Shown here: positions 34,388-43,414 of the stretch, one piece after another
Numbering within the stretch: position 1 is the stretch's first letter
Layout: each line of letters begins with the position of its first letter
Source of the DNA: GWE2-42-39 sp034003625
GTDB taxonomy: Bacteria; Bacteroidota; Bacteroidia; Bacteroidales; Prolixibacteraceae
NCBI GenBank assembly: GCA_034003625.1
Contig: JAVEYG010000019.1
Span: forward strand, 1-64,000
Length of the DNA: 64,000 nucleotides
Direction of reading: 5' to 3'
Position numbers and translations under genes: made by a program
The notes under the pieces: model-generated
Told to the model about the DNA's origin: nothing
Database searches by the model: none
The model's input: only the letters and a program-made list of their open reading frames with translations

Positions 34388-35656
34388 ATGACGTGGGTTT
34401 TAATTATTTTGGCGATGATCTTGTTTTCGGCTTTCTTTTCCGGAATGGAGATTGCGTTTGTCACCGCTAACAAACTGAGGCTCGAACTCGACAAAAAGCA
34501 AAGTTCGCTCACTTCGCGCACCCTTACGCTATTTACTCGTAACTCGGGCCAGTATATTGCAACTTTGCTGGTCGGGAACAATATCGCCTTAGTCGTATAC
34601 GGTATTTCCTTTGCCAAATTGCTTGAACCGTTCTTTCTCAGGTTTCCGGTTTCCGACAGCATGATATTGATTTCTCAGACCATCATTTCGACACTGATCA
34701 TTCTGGTTACTGCCGAATTTCTGCCTAAAACAGTTTTTCGGATCAACCCGAACCGTGTCCTCCGTTTCTTCTCTCTTCCACTGGCCTTTTTCTATTTTCT
34801 TTTTTATCCGGTCCGCCGGTTTGCCATGTCGGTTTCAAAACTGTTGATCAGCAGTTTATTCCATGAAAAATTTGACAAAGAAAACGAAGAGGTGGTACTT
34901 AGCCGGGTTGAACTTGATTATTATGTGAAAGAACAGCACAAAGGGCATGCAGAACCGGACAATGAACTGGACAATGAAGTAAAATTGTTCCGTAATGCAC
35001 TCGATTTCTCAAAGATAAAACTTCGCGAAGTGATGATCCCGCGTACCGAGATCGAAGCAATGGATATTTATTCAACGATGGACGACCTGATCGACAGGTT
35101 CATCGAAACCGGGTACTCGCGTATCCTTTTCTACCAGGACAATATCGACAATATTATCGGGTACATTCATCACTCGGTCATATTCAACCGGCCAAAATCA
35201 ATCCGGGAGAACCTGAAGAAGGTACTGATCGTACCCGAAACCATGCCGGCCAGTAAGTTACTGAGCAAGTTCATTCAACAACGCCGGAGCATTGCCATTG
35301 TGGTTGACGAGTTTGGCGGAACAGCAGGAATGGTCACCAGTGAAGACATTCTCGAAGAAATTTTCGGCAATATTGAAGACGAGCACGACACAATCGACTT
35401 CGTTGAAAAAATAGTTGGCAAGAATGAATATATTTTCTCCGGGCGACTTGAAATTGACGATATCAATGAAAAATACAACCTAAAACTCACCGTCAACGAA
35501 AATTACGAAACTCTGGCCGGTTTTATCCTTTTTCATCACGAAAGTATCCCAAAAATCAATTCCATTATACAAATTGGTAATTTTCAGTTCAAAATACTGA
35601 AAGCAACCAATACCAAGATCGAACTGGTGAACCTTAAGGTATTGGACAACACCTAA
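34388..35656 (+). CDS. CNNM/HlyC-CorC family membrane protein with CBS pair
   Basis: This encodes 422 residues. The N-terminal DUF21/CNNM region (~1-180) has about four membrane segments, including SAFFSGMEIAFVTANKLRLE. A CBS domain pair (~210-335) has the typical VMIPRTEIEAMD and AIVVDEFGGTAGMVTSEDIL. A C-terminal CorC_HlyC domain (~345-420) has GRLEIDDINEKYNL. Relatives are linked to Mg2+/Co2+ transport; the hemolysin label is historical. It sits in the coaX-TPR-lptC-CNNM-isomerase order typical of Bacteroidales and is likely co-transcribed with lptC. Confidence 0.92.
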   Translation: MTWVLIILAMILFSAFFSGMEIAFVTANKLRLELDKKQSSLTSRTLTLFTRNSGQYIATLLVGNNIALVVYGISFAKLLEPFFLRFPVSDSMILISQTIISTLIILVTAEFLPKTVFRINPNRVLRFFSLPLAFFYFLFYPVRRFAMSVSKLLISSLFHEKFDKENEEVVLSRVELDYYVKEQHKGHAEPDNELDNEVKLFRNALDFSKIKLREVMIPRTEIEAMDIYSTMDDLIDRFIETGYSRILFYQDNIDNIIGYIHHSVIFNRPKSIRENLKKVLIVPETMPASKLLSKFIQQRRSIAIVVDEFGGTAGMVTSEDILEEIFGNIEDEHDTIDFVEKIVGKNEYIFSGRLEIDDINEKYNLKLTVNENYETLAGFILFHHESIPKINSIIQIGNFQFKILKATNTKIELVNLKVLDNT

Positions 35657-35752
35657 AAAAAAACTGTTTTTTAAAGATTAATAGTGAAAATTGTTATCTT
35701 CGTAGCTCAAATTTTTGAACTAAATATCATAATAAAAACAATACGTATTTAA

Positions 35753-37870
35753 ATGGCTACATTACAAAAAATCAGGAATCGTGCCGGCATATTAGTAGCG
35801 ATCATTATTGGTCTTGCGTTGGTCGCATTTATTCTGGGCGACATGTTGCAGACAGGAAGTACATTGATGCGGCCAAGTCAGCTTGAAGTTGCTGAAATTA
35901 ACGGAGAATCAGTACAGTATCCCGATTTCCAGAGAAAAATAGAGGAACTTTCGGAAGTTTATAAGATGAACATGGGCGTTTCTCAACTCGATGAAAATGC
36001 CTGGAACCAGGTACGCGAGCAAGTATGGCAAACGGTATTGCGCGAGTTGGTAATGACCGAGGTATATGAAGAAATTGGTGTAGATGTCAGCTCCGAAGAA
36101 TTGTTCGACCTGATTCAGGGGGCAAACCCACACCCGATTGTTCAGCAAATTTTCAGAAATCCAAATACCGGTGCATTCGATAAGGATTTTGCAGTTTCTT
36201 TTCTGAAATCGCTGCAAACCAATGCAAGCCCGCAGCAAAAAATGTATTGGCTGTATGTGGAAAATCAAATCAAAACAGAAAAAATACAGGAAAAATACAG
36301 TAACCTTATCAGCAAAGGGTTATACGTCACCTCTGCCGAAGCGACAAAAAGCATGGACGAAAAAAACAAGAAGGTAAATTTCCAGTATATCCCGCTTACT
36401 TATTCAAGCATTGCCGACAGCGCCGTTTCTGTTTCCGAGAAAGAACTGAAGGCATATTACCAGGCCCACCAGGACGAATACAAACAGGATAAAAGCCGTA
36501 GGGTTGAATACATTACTTTTGAAGTAAAAGCATCGGAAGCAGATGACGCCGAAGCAAAAAAATGGATTGAAGATATTCAACCTGAATTTGCCAGGGCACA
36601 GGACAATGCGCAGTTCGTAAACGTAAATTCCGATTCACGTTTCGATGGTTTATTCCTTAAACAGGAACAACTTTCAGCCGAATTGGGCAGTTTTGCCTTT
36701 AACGGGAATGTAGGCGATGTGTTTGGCCCATACAAAGAATCAGAATCCTATAAACTGGCCAAAATCGACGAATTCAGTATGCTGCCCGACTCGGTGATTG
36801 CAAGTCATATCCTGATCAGGCCGGAATCGGTTGGCGGAACTACGGCAGCCCAACAACTGGCCGATAGTTTAAAAAATCTTCTTGACAATGGTGCCAACTT
36901 TGCCGAATTGGCCCGTAAGTATTCGGAAGATCCAGGATCAGCAGCAAAAGGGGGCGATTTGGGTTGGTTTGGCCGGAACATGATGGTTAAACCATTTGAG
37001 GATGCAGCGTTTAGCGGAGAACTGAATAAAGTATACTTAGCCAATACTCAATTTGGTATCCACCTGGTAAAACCAACAAAAAAAGGAAAAGAAACCAAAC
37101 ATGCCCGTCTGGCTATAGTCGAACGCAAAGTAACACCAGGTACGCAAACATATCAGCAATATTATACACAGGCCAGCAAATTTGCCAGTGAAAATCAGGA
37201 CTACGAATCGTTTAAAAAAGCGGTTATTGCCCAGCAACTCGATAAAAAAACAGCCAGTATGGGCGAAAACGATCGTGATGTGCCCGGACTGGAAACGTCG
37301 CGCGGATTGATACGCGCCGCTTATCAGGCTGAGGTCGGCGATATTCTCGTAAACAATGAAGGGTCTACTATTTTTGAATTTGGAAATAAATTTGTGATTG
37401 CCGCATTGGTGAACGCCATTGAAGAAGGGGTTGCTCCTTTCGACGAAGTAAAACTCCGTGTTGATCTTGCTGTACGCAAAGAGAAAAAAGCCGATATGTT
37501 GATTGCCAAGGCAAAAGAAGCAACGGCATCGGGCAGTAATTTCGAGGCCATTGCCCAAAAATTGGGAAGCCCGGTAAAAGATGCTGCCAATATTACTTTC
37601 ACTTCGTACTCGATTCCTGAAATGGGACTGGAACCTGCTGTGATTGGCACAGTTGCAAGTCTTCCTGAAAATAAGGTTTCGGCCCCGGTGAAAGGAATTT
37701 CGGGAGTTTACCTACTGAAAGTTATTTCGGTAAGCGAAGGTACCGATAAAGACGTGCCCGGAGAACAAATCCGTTTGGCACAGAGCTTGGGCTACCGGGT
37801 AAATTACCAGGCTTTCGAGATCCACCGGAAAGCCACAGAAGTTGAAGATAAACGATCGAAGTTTTATTAA
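35753..37870 (+). CDS. PpiD/SurA-like periplasmic peptidyl-prolyl isomerase
   Basis: This encodes 705 residues. A single N-terminal membrane anchor (~10-31, AGILVAIIIGLALVAFILG) is followed by a SurA-N/PpiD-like helical chaperone domain and a parvulin rotamase domain at ~345-440 (ASHILIRPES, FAELARKYSEDPGSAAKGGD, then LGWFGRNMMVKPFEDAAF). A further helical and beta region completes the chaperone. It folds outer-membrane proteins at the periplasmic face of the inner membrane. It has a near-consensus -7 (TATCTTCG at 35695-35702) and a strong terminator, so it may be transcribed separately from the CNNM gene. Confidence 0.94.
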   Translation: MATLQKIRNRAGILVAIIIGLALVAFILGDMLQTGSTLMRPSQLEVAEINGESVQYPDFQRKIEELSEVYKMNMGVSQLDENAWNQVREQVWQTVLRELVMTEVYEEIGVDVSSEELFDLIQGANPHPIVQQIFRNPNTGAFDKDFAVSFLKSLQTNASPQQKMYWLYVENQIKTEKIQEKYSNLISKGLYVTSAEATKSMDEKNKKVNFQYIPLTYSSIADSAVSVSEKELKAYYQAHQDEYKQDKSRRVEYITFEVKASEADDAEAKKWIEDIQPEFARAQDNAQFVNVNSDSRFDGLFLKQEQLSAELGSFAFNGNVGDVFGPYKESESYKLAKIDEFSMLPDSVIASHILIRPESVGGTTAAQQLADSLKNLLDNGANFAELARKYSEDPGSAAKGGDLGWFGRNMMVKPFEDAAFSGELNKVYLANTQFGIHLVKPTKKGKETKHARLAIVERKVTPGTQTYQQYYTQASKFASENQDYESFKKAVIAQQLDKKTASMGENDRDVPGLETSRGLIRAAYQAEVGDILVNNEGSTIFEFGNKFVIAALVNAIEEGVAPFDEVKLRVDLAVRKEKKADMLIAKAKEATASGSNFEAIAQKLGSPVKDAANITFTSYSIPEMGLEPAVIGTVASLPENKVSAPVKGISGVYLLKVISVSEGTDKDVPGEQIRLAQSLGYRVNYQAFEIHRKATEVEDKRSKFY

Positions 37871-37887
37871 CAGATAAACAACTCTCC

Positions 37888-37933
37888 ATAAGAAAGCCGT
37901 TTCAAAACAAAAAGAGGCGGCTTTCTTATTTTT
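37888..37933 (+). terminator. Rho-independent terminator after the isomerase gene
   Basis: A 12-bp perfect stem, ATAAGAAAGCCG (37888-37899) with CGGCTTTCTTAT (37918-37929), is followed by T-residues to 37933. Confidence 0.9.
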
Positions 37934-37942
37934 CCACATAAA

Positions 37943-37970
37943 AAAGGCTGAACTCTCTGAGACAGCCTTT
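37943..37970 (-). terminator. Rho-independent terminator after gcvH
   Basis: An 8-bp stem, AAAGGCTG (37943-37950) with CAGCCTTT (37963-37970), has an A-run on its left that becomes a T-run on the minus strand, 24 nt beyond the gcvH stop. Confidence 0.85.
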
Positions 37971-37993
37971 GAAATATTTTACCAATAACCCAA

Positions 37994-38374
37994 TCATGCT
38001 TCAAGCATGGCCTTGTATGCGGCAGCATCCATCAACTCGCCAAGTTCTGCTGCATTTGTCATCGAAATGCGGATCAGCCAGCCTTCGCCATACGGGTCTT
38101 TGTTGACCAGTTCCGGCGCATCTTCAAGGGCAGTGTTGAATTCCAAAACTTCGCCGCCAACCGGCATAAACAAATCGGAAACGGTTTTTACCGCTTCAAT
38201 GGTGCCAAACGTATCACCTTTCGACAGGTTTTCTCCTTCGGTTTCAATCTCAACAAATACAATATCGCCCAATTCGCCCTGGGCAAAATCAGTAATTCCA
38301 ACAAAGGCTTCATTACCTTCGGCACGAATCCATTCGTGATCTTTTGTGTACTTTAAGTTTTCAGGAAGGTCCAT
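37994..38374 (-). CDS. gcvH: Glycine cleavage system H protein
   Basis: This encodes 126 residues, normal length. The lipoyl domain is clear: YTKDHEWIRAEGNEAFVGIT, GDIVFVEIE and FGTIEAVKTVSDLFMP, with the lipoylated Lys in EAVKTVSD near residue 63, then PVGGEVLEFN and NKDPYGEGWLIRI. It shuttles the aminomethyl group of glycine between the P, T and L proteins. Those partners are not in the window. It is monocistronic, with its own terminator, and diverges from tsaE. Confidence 0.97.
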   Translation of the reverse strand: MDLPENLKYTKDHEWIRAEGNEAFVGITDFAQGELGDIVFVEIETEGENLSKGDTFGTIEAVKTVSDLFMPVGGEVLEFNTALEDAPELVNKDPYGEGWLIRISMTNAAELGELMDAAAYKAMLEA

Positions 38375-38613
38375 AATTTAAATCGTTGTGTAAGTATTTA
38401 TAAATATTTTAGTTGCAAACAAGAAAATCAAATTCTTCTGAAAATAATAAACAATCCGAACCGATTGCACTCTCAAAAGTAATACATTTTTTTGTTTCAT
38501 TCCTGAGTAAAAATCAGGGATACCCGAAAAAATAAAGTTCTTCCGGTGAAAAGTATATAGTTGGAGTTTATCCTTCTTTCCCTTTATTTTGCAGAAGTTA
38601 TTAGAACCCGAAA

Positions 38614-39036
38614 ATGGAACAGATCAAAATAAAATCACTAAACGGCATAAAAGCCGCTGCAAAACAATTTTTACAGACATACAGCCAACACCGGATTTTC
38701 GCTTTTTACGGAAAAATGGGAAGCGGAAAAACAACCTTCATAAAAGCGCTTTGCGAAGAAATGGGTTCGCACGACAATGTTACCAGCCCTACTTTTTCCA
38801 TCATCAACGAGTATACTACCCCTACGGGGACCATGATCTATCATTTCGATTTTTACCGGATCAAAAATCTTCAGGAAGCATTCGACCTGGGATATGAAGA
38901 TTATTTCTTCTCCGGGAATTTTTGTTTTATCGAATGGCCTGAACGCGTTGAACAACTGTTGCCGGCTGAATTCGTAAAAGTGGGAATCTCAGTTGACCAA
39001 GGTGAAACCCGGCTGATCGAAGTTTCTGTTGTATAA
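38614..39036 (+). CDS. tsaE: tRNA threonylcarbamoyladenosine biosynthesis ATPase TsaE
   Basis: This encodes 140 residues. The Walker A GKMGSGKTTFIKAL (~34-47) is followed by the family signature VTSPTFSIINEY and MIYHFDFYRI, and by a C-terminal FIEWPERVEQLLP. TsaE supports the TsaB-TsaD complex that makes t6A37 on ANN-decoding tRNAs. It is followed by alanine dehydrogenase after 51 bp on the same strand, a pairing common in Bacteroidota. The upstream sequence CTTTATTTTGC resembles a -7 element one base short of consensus. Confidence 0.95.
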   Translation: MEQIKIKSLNGIKAAAKQFLQTYSQHRIFAFYGKMGSGKTTFIKALCEEMGSHDNVTSPTFSIINEYTTPTGTMIYHFDFYRIKNLQEAFDLGYEDYFFSGNFCFIEWPERVEQLLPAEFVKVGISVDQGETRLIEVSVV

Positions 39037-39087
39037 TATTTGAATATTTAACCGGAATGTCTAACTTCAAATCCCAATTCATTTAAA

Positions 39088-40308
39088 ATGACAAAAGAAG
39101 AACATCATTCCGATTTGAAACCCATGGAACATACCCTTTTGCTCCCCAAGGAAGAAATGCTGGAAATCCGCAGAAGAGGGAAAAAAATAACCATTGGTAT
39201 CCCATCCGATTTTCACAAGGTTGAATACCGGGTGCCGTTGACTCCGGAAGCTGTTGAACTACTGGTTTCGTATGGACATGAAATCATTATGGAAGAAGGG
39301 GCAGGCAAAGCTTCCAGTTATTCCGACGAGGAATATCGTCATGCCGGGGCCATTGTAAGCGACAAAAAACAGGATATTTACGAATGCGACGTCATCATCC
39401 GGATTTCTCCTTTCTCAGCCGAAGAAATTGATCTGCTGAAAGGGCACCAGGTGCTTATTTCCGATATGCAGATCAGCGCCCACTGTGCCGAAACAATACA
39501 GAAACTTCAGCAAAAAAAAGTAACCACCATTGCATACGAATATATTGAAAATGACAACGGCTGTATGCCGGTAGTACAGCTGATGAGCCAAATATCGGGG
39601 AGCACGGCCATTACACTGGCCAGCGAATACCTAAGCAAGTCGCGAAACGGGAAAGGCGTCCTTTTGGGTGGAATAACCGGTATCTCGCCCGCCGAATTAG
39701 TAATCCTCGGATCGGGCACGGCTGCCGAATTTGCGGCCCGCACAGCGCTGGGATTAGGAGTAACCGTAAAAATTTTCGACGACAGCATGTACAGTCTCCG
39801 GTTACTGGAAGAAAAGCTCGGACAACGTGTATTCACTTCCGTTTTTTATCCCAAAGTGATGAAGAAAGCGCTGAAATCGGCGGATGCGGTGCTGGGCGCC
39901 ATGTCAGTGAACACTACATTGCAATTCAGGGTTTCGGAAGAAATGGTGGAGAAAATGAAAAAAGGATCGGTGATCATCGACTTGAACATGAGCCAAGGAG
40001 GTTGTTTCGAAACCTCGAAATGTACCGACCTGAACAACCCGACATTTGTCAAACACGGGGTCATCCATTATTGTGTCCCCAACATTCCCTCGATTGTGGC
40101 CCGCACTGCCTCCATCGCACTAAGCAATATACTAACCCCCATCATCATCGCAGTGGGCGAGATCGGGGGTATGGACAACTACATAAAAAATTCGAAAGGT
40201 TTTCGAAAGGGAGTTTATATTTATAACGGGATACTGACCAACCACGATCTGGGCGAAAAACTCAACCTGCCGTCAAAAGATATTGACCTGCTGCTGGCGG
40301 TGTACTAA
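39088..40308 (+). CDS. ald: Alanine dehydrogenase
   Basis: This encodes 406 residues, about 35 longer than the classical enzyme because of an N-terminal extension (~1-32). It interconverts alanine and pyruvate with NAD. The substrate region IPSDFHKVEYRVPLTPEAVE is followed by IRISPF, an AYEYIEN segment and the NAD-binding LGSGTAAEFAARTALGLGV (~210-228). Lys and His positions expected in Ald/PNT-family enzymes are largely recognisable, although the sequence is divergent from the Mycobacterium-type enzyme. Substrate assignment rests on family resemblance. It is downstream of tsaE. Confidence 0.85.
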   Translation: MTKEEHHSDLKPMEHTLLLPKEEMLEIRRRGKKITIGIPSDFHKVEYRVPLTPEAVELLVSYGHEIIMEEGAGKASSYSDEEYRHAGAIVSDKKQDIYECDVIIRISPFSAEEIDLLKGHQVLISDMQISAHCAETIQKLQQKKVTTIAYEYIENDNGCMPVVQLMSQISGSTAITLASEYLSKSRNGKGVLLGGITGISPAELVILGSGTAAEFAARTALGLGVTVKIFDDSMYSLRLLEEKLGQRVFTSVFYPKVMKKALKSADAVLGAMSVNTTLQFRVSEEMVEKMKKGSVIIDLNMSQGGCFETSKCTDLNNPTFVKHGVIHYCVPNIPSIVARTASIALSNILTPIIIAVGEIGGMDNYIKNSKGFRKGVYIYNGILTNHDLGEKLNLPSKDIDLLLAVY

Positions 40309-40407
40309 AGTAGTCAATCAGGAGATCAAGAACTCTGTGCCGGGTGCTTATAGCTTTTTGCGGGAAGCATACGGAGCAGGAATTTCCCGGTACAAATCGG
40401 GGAAGTG

Positions 40408-41034
40408 TCAAATAATCCGGTATATTTCCATTATCCCGCTCAGGATTTTATCAAAATCAATCTTCAGGTCGATCAGATTGCCGCTGTGAACATCAAATAC
40501 CCAGCCATGCACTTTGAGGTTCCGCTCCTTGTTGGCCTTCTGTACATCCGCAGTTTTAATTACATTGATACATTGCTCCTGTACATTCAGCTCCACTAAG
40601 CGTTTGTATTTTTCTTCTTCGTCTACTATTGCATCAAGTTCTTTCCTATGCAGACGGTAAACATCCCGGATATTCCGCAACCACGGGTTCAATATTCCTA
40701 GGTCGGCAGGGTGCATGGCTGCCTTCACCCCGGTACAATAATAATGCCCGCAAACCACAATATGATTTACCTTCAAATGTGAAACCGCATAATTGATTAC
40801 CGACATGGCGCTCAAATCGTTATTTGTCACCATATTGGCAATATTCCGGAACACAAAAACATCACCGGGCTGCACCCCCATTAACTCTTCCGCAGTGACC
40901 CGGCTGTCGGAACAACCAATGTATAAAAACTCCGGATTCTGTCCTTTCGACAAGTTTTTAAAATAGCTTTCATCAACCTTCAGTTTCTCTGCAATCCATT
41001 TTTGGTTATTTTGAAAGATTTGTTCTACATTCAT
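40408..41034 (-). CDS. Beta-class carbonic anhydrase
   Basis: This encodes 208 residues. The zinc ligands and Asp-Arg dyad are visible: CSDSRV (Cys39, Asp41, Arg43 region) and VCGHYYCTGV (His and Cys near 97-100). It hydrates CO2 reversibly and supplies bicarbonate to carboxylases. No signal peptide, so cytoplasmic. It is monocistronic and diverges from the LysM gene. Confidence 0.95.
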   Translation of the reverse strand: MNVEQIFQNNQKWIAEKLKVDESYFKNLSKGQNPEFLYIGCSDSRVTAEELMGVQPGDVFVFRNIANMVTNNDLSAMSVINYAVSHLKVNHIVVCGHYYCTGVKAAMHPADLGILNPWLRNIRDVYRLHRKELDAIVDEEEKYKRLVELNVQEQCINVIKTADVQKANKERNLKVHGWVFDVHSGNLIDLKIDFDKILSGIMEIYRII

Positions 41035-41190
41035 ACCTGAAAAATTATTTTATTTTACAACGCATATCGGACGAGGATGTTCGTTTCCAAAAATTAAAGG
41101 CGAATATTTTTCCCCCGGAATAGACAACAGGTGCTTTTATTGAAAATAGCTGTTTACTGCAATTATTCTGAATTTCAGATGTTATAAAAA

Positions 41191-41221
41191 TTGACGAACG
41201 TTTATTTTAATCCTATTTTTG
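41191..41221 (+). promoter_or_regulatory. Promoter of the LysM/binding-protein fusion gene
   Basis: TTG (41191-41193), a 20-nt spacer and TATTTTTG (41214-41221) match the Bacteroidota consensus. It lies 24 nt before the ATG at 41246 and excludes an in-frame TTG start at 41219. Confidence 0.75.
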
Positions 41222-41245
41222 AAAGGTTTTTATTTCAACAATACA

Positions 41246-43279
41246 ATGAAGTTTTATTTTTCCCTTTTGCTCCTGTTTTTCATTTTCACCGGTTCCCTAC
41301 CGTCGTTCGGAATGATGCCTCTCCGTAAACCTTCGATACCGGTATTGCAAAATCCGGAATTTATTGAAATCACGGTAAAACGGAAACAAACTGTTTTTTC
41401 TATTGCCCGTCAGTACGGGATTACGATGGATGAACTGTACCGTCACAACCCTTCTGCAAAAGAAGGTATCCGGTTTGGGCAAACTCTTCGTATCCCGGTT
41501 CGCGAAAGTATGCAGAAGAAAGAAACAGGCGATACGGATATTCCGAACATGGAAAACGAAGCCGTTCATCATGATCAGAAACATGAGGATTCAAAATTTT
41601 TTGGGTACAAAATCCGCTTCGGAGACACACTTTTTGAACTCGAAAAGAAATATAGCATGCCATCCGATACTTTACTGGCAATTAACCCGCAACTGCAAAA
41701 CGAAATGCGGCCGGGTGCGCTTATCCGTATCCCGGCAAAATATCTCCCGATAATCATCTCCGAAGCGGAAAATGAAAATGAATTTTTCCGGTATACGGTC
41801 CATCCCGACGAATCGGTTTACGACATTGCCTCCCGTTTCAACATCAACATCAGCGAACTGAAAGATGCCAATCCGATACTCGACTACCGGGAACCAGTTA
41901 AAGAAGAAGAACTTCTGATACCCGATAAATCGTTGCAACGAAAGGTATTTGATGAAGCTATTCAGGATAGTGTCTGGATTTTACCTTCTTATAAAACAAA
42001 ACACTTCTATCAGGATGCACGGGAAAGCTGTGGCATCAATTTCGAAAGCAAAGGGAAAACCTACCAGGTGGCGCTCCTCCTGCCCTTGTTTCTCAATGCC
42101 AACGATACCATCAACCGGCTTGCAACAAGCAGGGAATCGCTGGCTGATTCGATTTTTGTAAGCGCTTTTAAAAAAGATACATATCTTTCGAAGGATACCT
42201 TAAAAACCAAAAAAGAAAAAATAATTGATCCCCGCTCCGAAAACTTCATGCACTTTTACGAAGGTGTTCTGATGGCTGTCGACAGTCTGCGGAAACAAAA
42301 TAAAAAAGTTGAGCTGTTTGTATTCGATACAGGACGCGATTCGATGGCCGTGAGATCAATCATCCAGCAGGATATTTTTTTAGAAATGGACCTGATCATC
42401 GGGCCGGTGTTTCCCGAAATGCAGGCTGCAATTTCCGCATATAGTGCCAAGAACCGTATTCCGATGGTTTCGCCGCTTTCCTCTTCCGGAAATTTTGAAA
42501 AGAGCAACCCGTATTATTTCAAGGTTAACCCCGATAAAGAGTATCTGATCAGAAAAACATCGGACTGGGTTGCCGATGATTTCTTCAATGCGAACTTCAT
42601 TGTTCTCAGGATGGGCGATTACCGGCACCTACAGGAAGCAGAACTGGTTGACCTGTGCCGTAAAAAGTTGTTTTCAACAGGTTATTACGATAAGCACCGA
42701 GAGGCGTTGTTCCACGAATGCAATTTTGAAACAGAAGGTATCTCAGGAATAAAAAGCATCCTCTCGCAAAACCGTAAAAACGTTTTTATCATTCCCTCCG
42801 TCAACGAGGGACAAATAAGTGTTGCCATGACCAATCTCAACACTCTTGCCGAACAGGCCAATGTCCATTTAGTGGGCTTATCGGGTTTTAAAGGGTATCG
42901 CAGTATCCAGCCTGAATATTTCCACCGTACACAGTTGCAATATCTCTCCCACTATTTTATCGATTATGAAAGTATATTGGTAAACCGCTTCATTACTGCA
43001 TTCAAAAAGCATTTTTCCACCGAGCCGAACGAGTTCAGTTTTCAGGGGTTCGACCTGGCATATTATTTTATGAGCGCACTTCACCTATACGGAAAAGAAA
43101 TGCCCCGGTGTATCCCGCATTTCAGGATAGAACTGAACCAGTTGAACCTCAATTTTCAAAGAACAAGCAAAACCGGGGGGTTTATGAATTACGGACTGTT
43201 TAGGGTTACACACGAAAAAGATTTCAGCATAAAAAACAAAGGGTTTTACGGCCCCGGAAATTTGTTCCCAGGGCAATAG
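41246..43279 (+). CDS. Exported LysM-repeat protein fused to a periplasmic-binding-protein fold
   Basis: This encodes 677 residues. The signal peptide (FYFSLLLLFFIFTGSLPSFG) is followed by three LysM modules at about residues 38-84, 118-165 and 180-225 (KQTVFSIARQYGITMDELYR; GDTLFELEKKYSMPSDTLLA; DESVYDIASRFNINISELKD). Residues ~270-660 form a type-I periplasmic-binding-protein-like domain (YQVALLLPLFLN, DLIIGPVFPEMQAA, IPMVSPLSSSGNF). The layout recalls LpoA/LppC-type activators of penicillin-binding proteins combined with peptidoglycan-binding LysM repeats. A role in cell-wall synthesis control is inference. It has its own consensus promoter. Confidence 0.88.
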   Translation: MKFYFSLLLLFFIFTGSLPSFGMMPLRKPSIPVLQNPEFIEITVKRKQTVFSIARQYGITMDELYRHNPSAKEGIRFGQTLRIPVRESMQKKETGDTDIPNMENEAVHHDQKHEDSKFFGYKIRFGDTLFELEKKYSMPSDTLLAINPQLQNEMRPGALIRIPAKYLPIIISEAENENEFFRYTVHPDESVYDIASRFNINISELKDANPILDYREPVKEEELLIPDKSLQRKVFDEAIQDSVWILPSYKTKHFYQDARESCGINFESKGKTYQVALLLPLFLNANDTINRLATSRESLADSIFVSAFKKDTYLSKDTLKTKKEKIIDPRSENFMHFYEGVLMAVDSLRKQNKKVELFVFDTGRDSMAVRSIIQQDIFLEMDLIIGPVFPEMQAAISAYSAKNRIPMVSPLSSSGNFEKSNPYYFKVNPDKEYLIRKTSDWVADDFFNANFIVLRMGDYRHLQEAELVDLCRKKLFSTGYYDKHREALFHECNFETEGISGIKSILSQNRKNVFIIPSVNEGQISVAMTNLNTLAEQANVHLVGLSGFKGYRSIQPEYFHRTQLQYLSHYFIDYESILVNRFITAFKKHFSTEPNEFSFQGFDLAYYFMSALHLYGKEMPRCIPHFRIELNQLNLNFQRTSKTGGFMNYGLFRVTHEKDFSIKNKGFYGPGNLFPGQ

Positions 43280-43361
43280 TATTATATCAGATACGCTTTT
43301 TATATCCTTCAGAAAAACATAAAAAACTACCAGCACAGAACAAACCAGAATGATTTAAATG

Positions 43362-43369
43362 CTAAATTT
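43362..43369 (+). promoter_or_regulatory. -7 element upstream of the MFS transporter
   Basis: TAAATTTG matches TAnnTTTG, 45 nt before the ATG at 43415. No TTTG at the expected -33 position. Confidence 0.45.
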
Positions 43370-43414
43370 GGAATAACAAACTAACGAACCAAGTTTAAAC
43401 TAAAATAACCCAAG

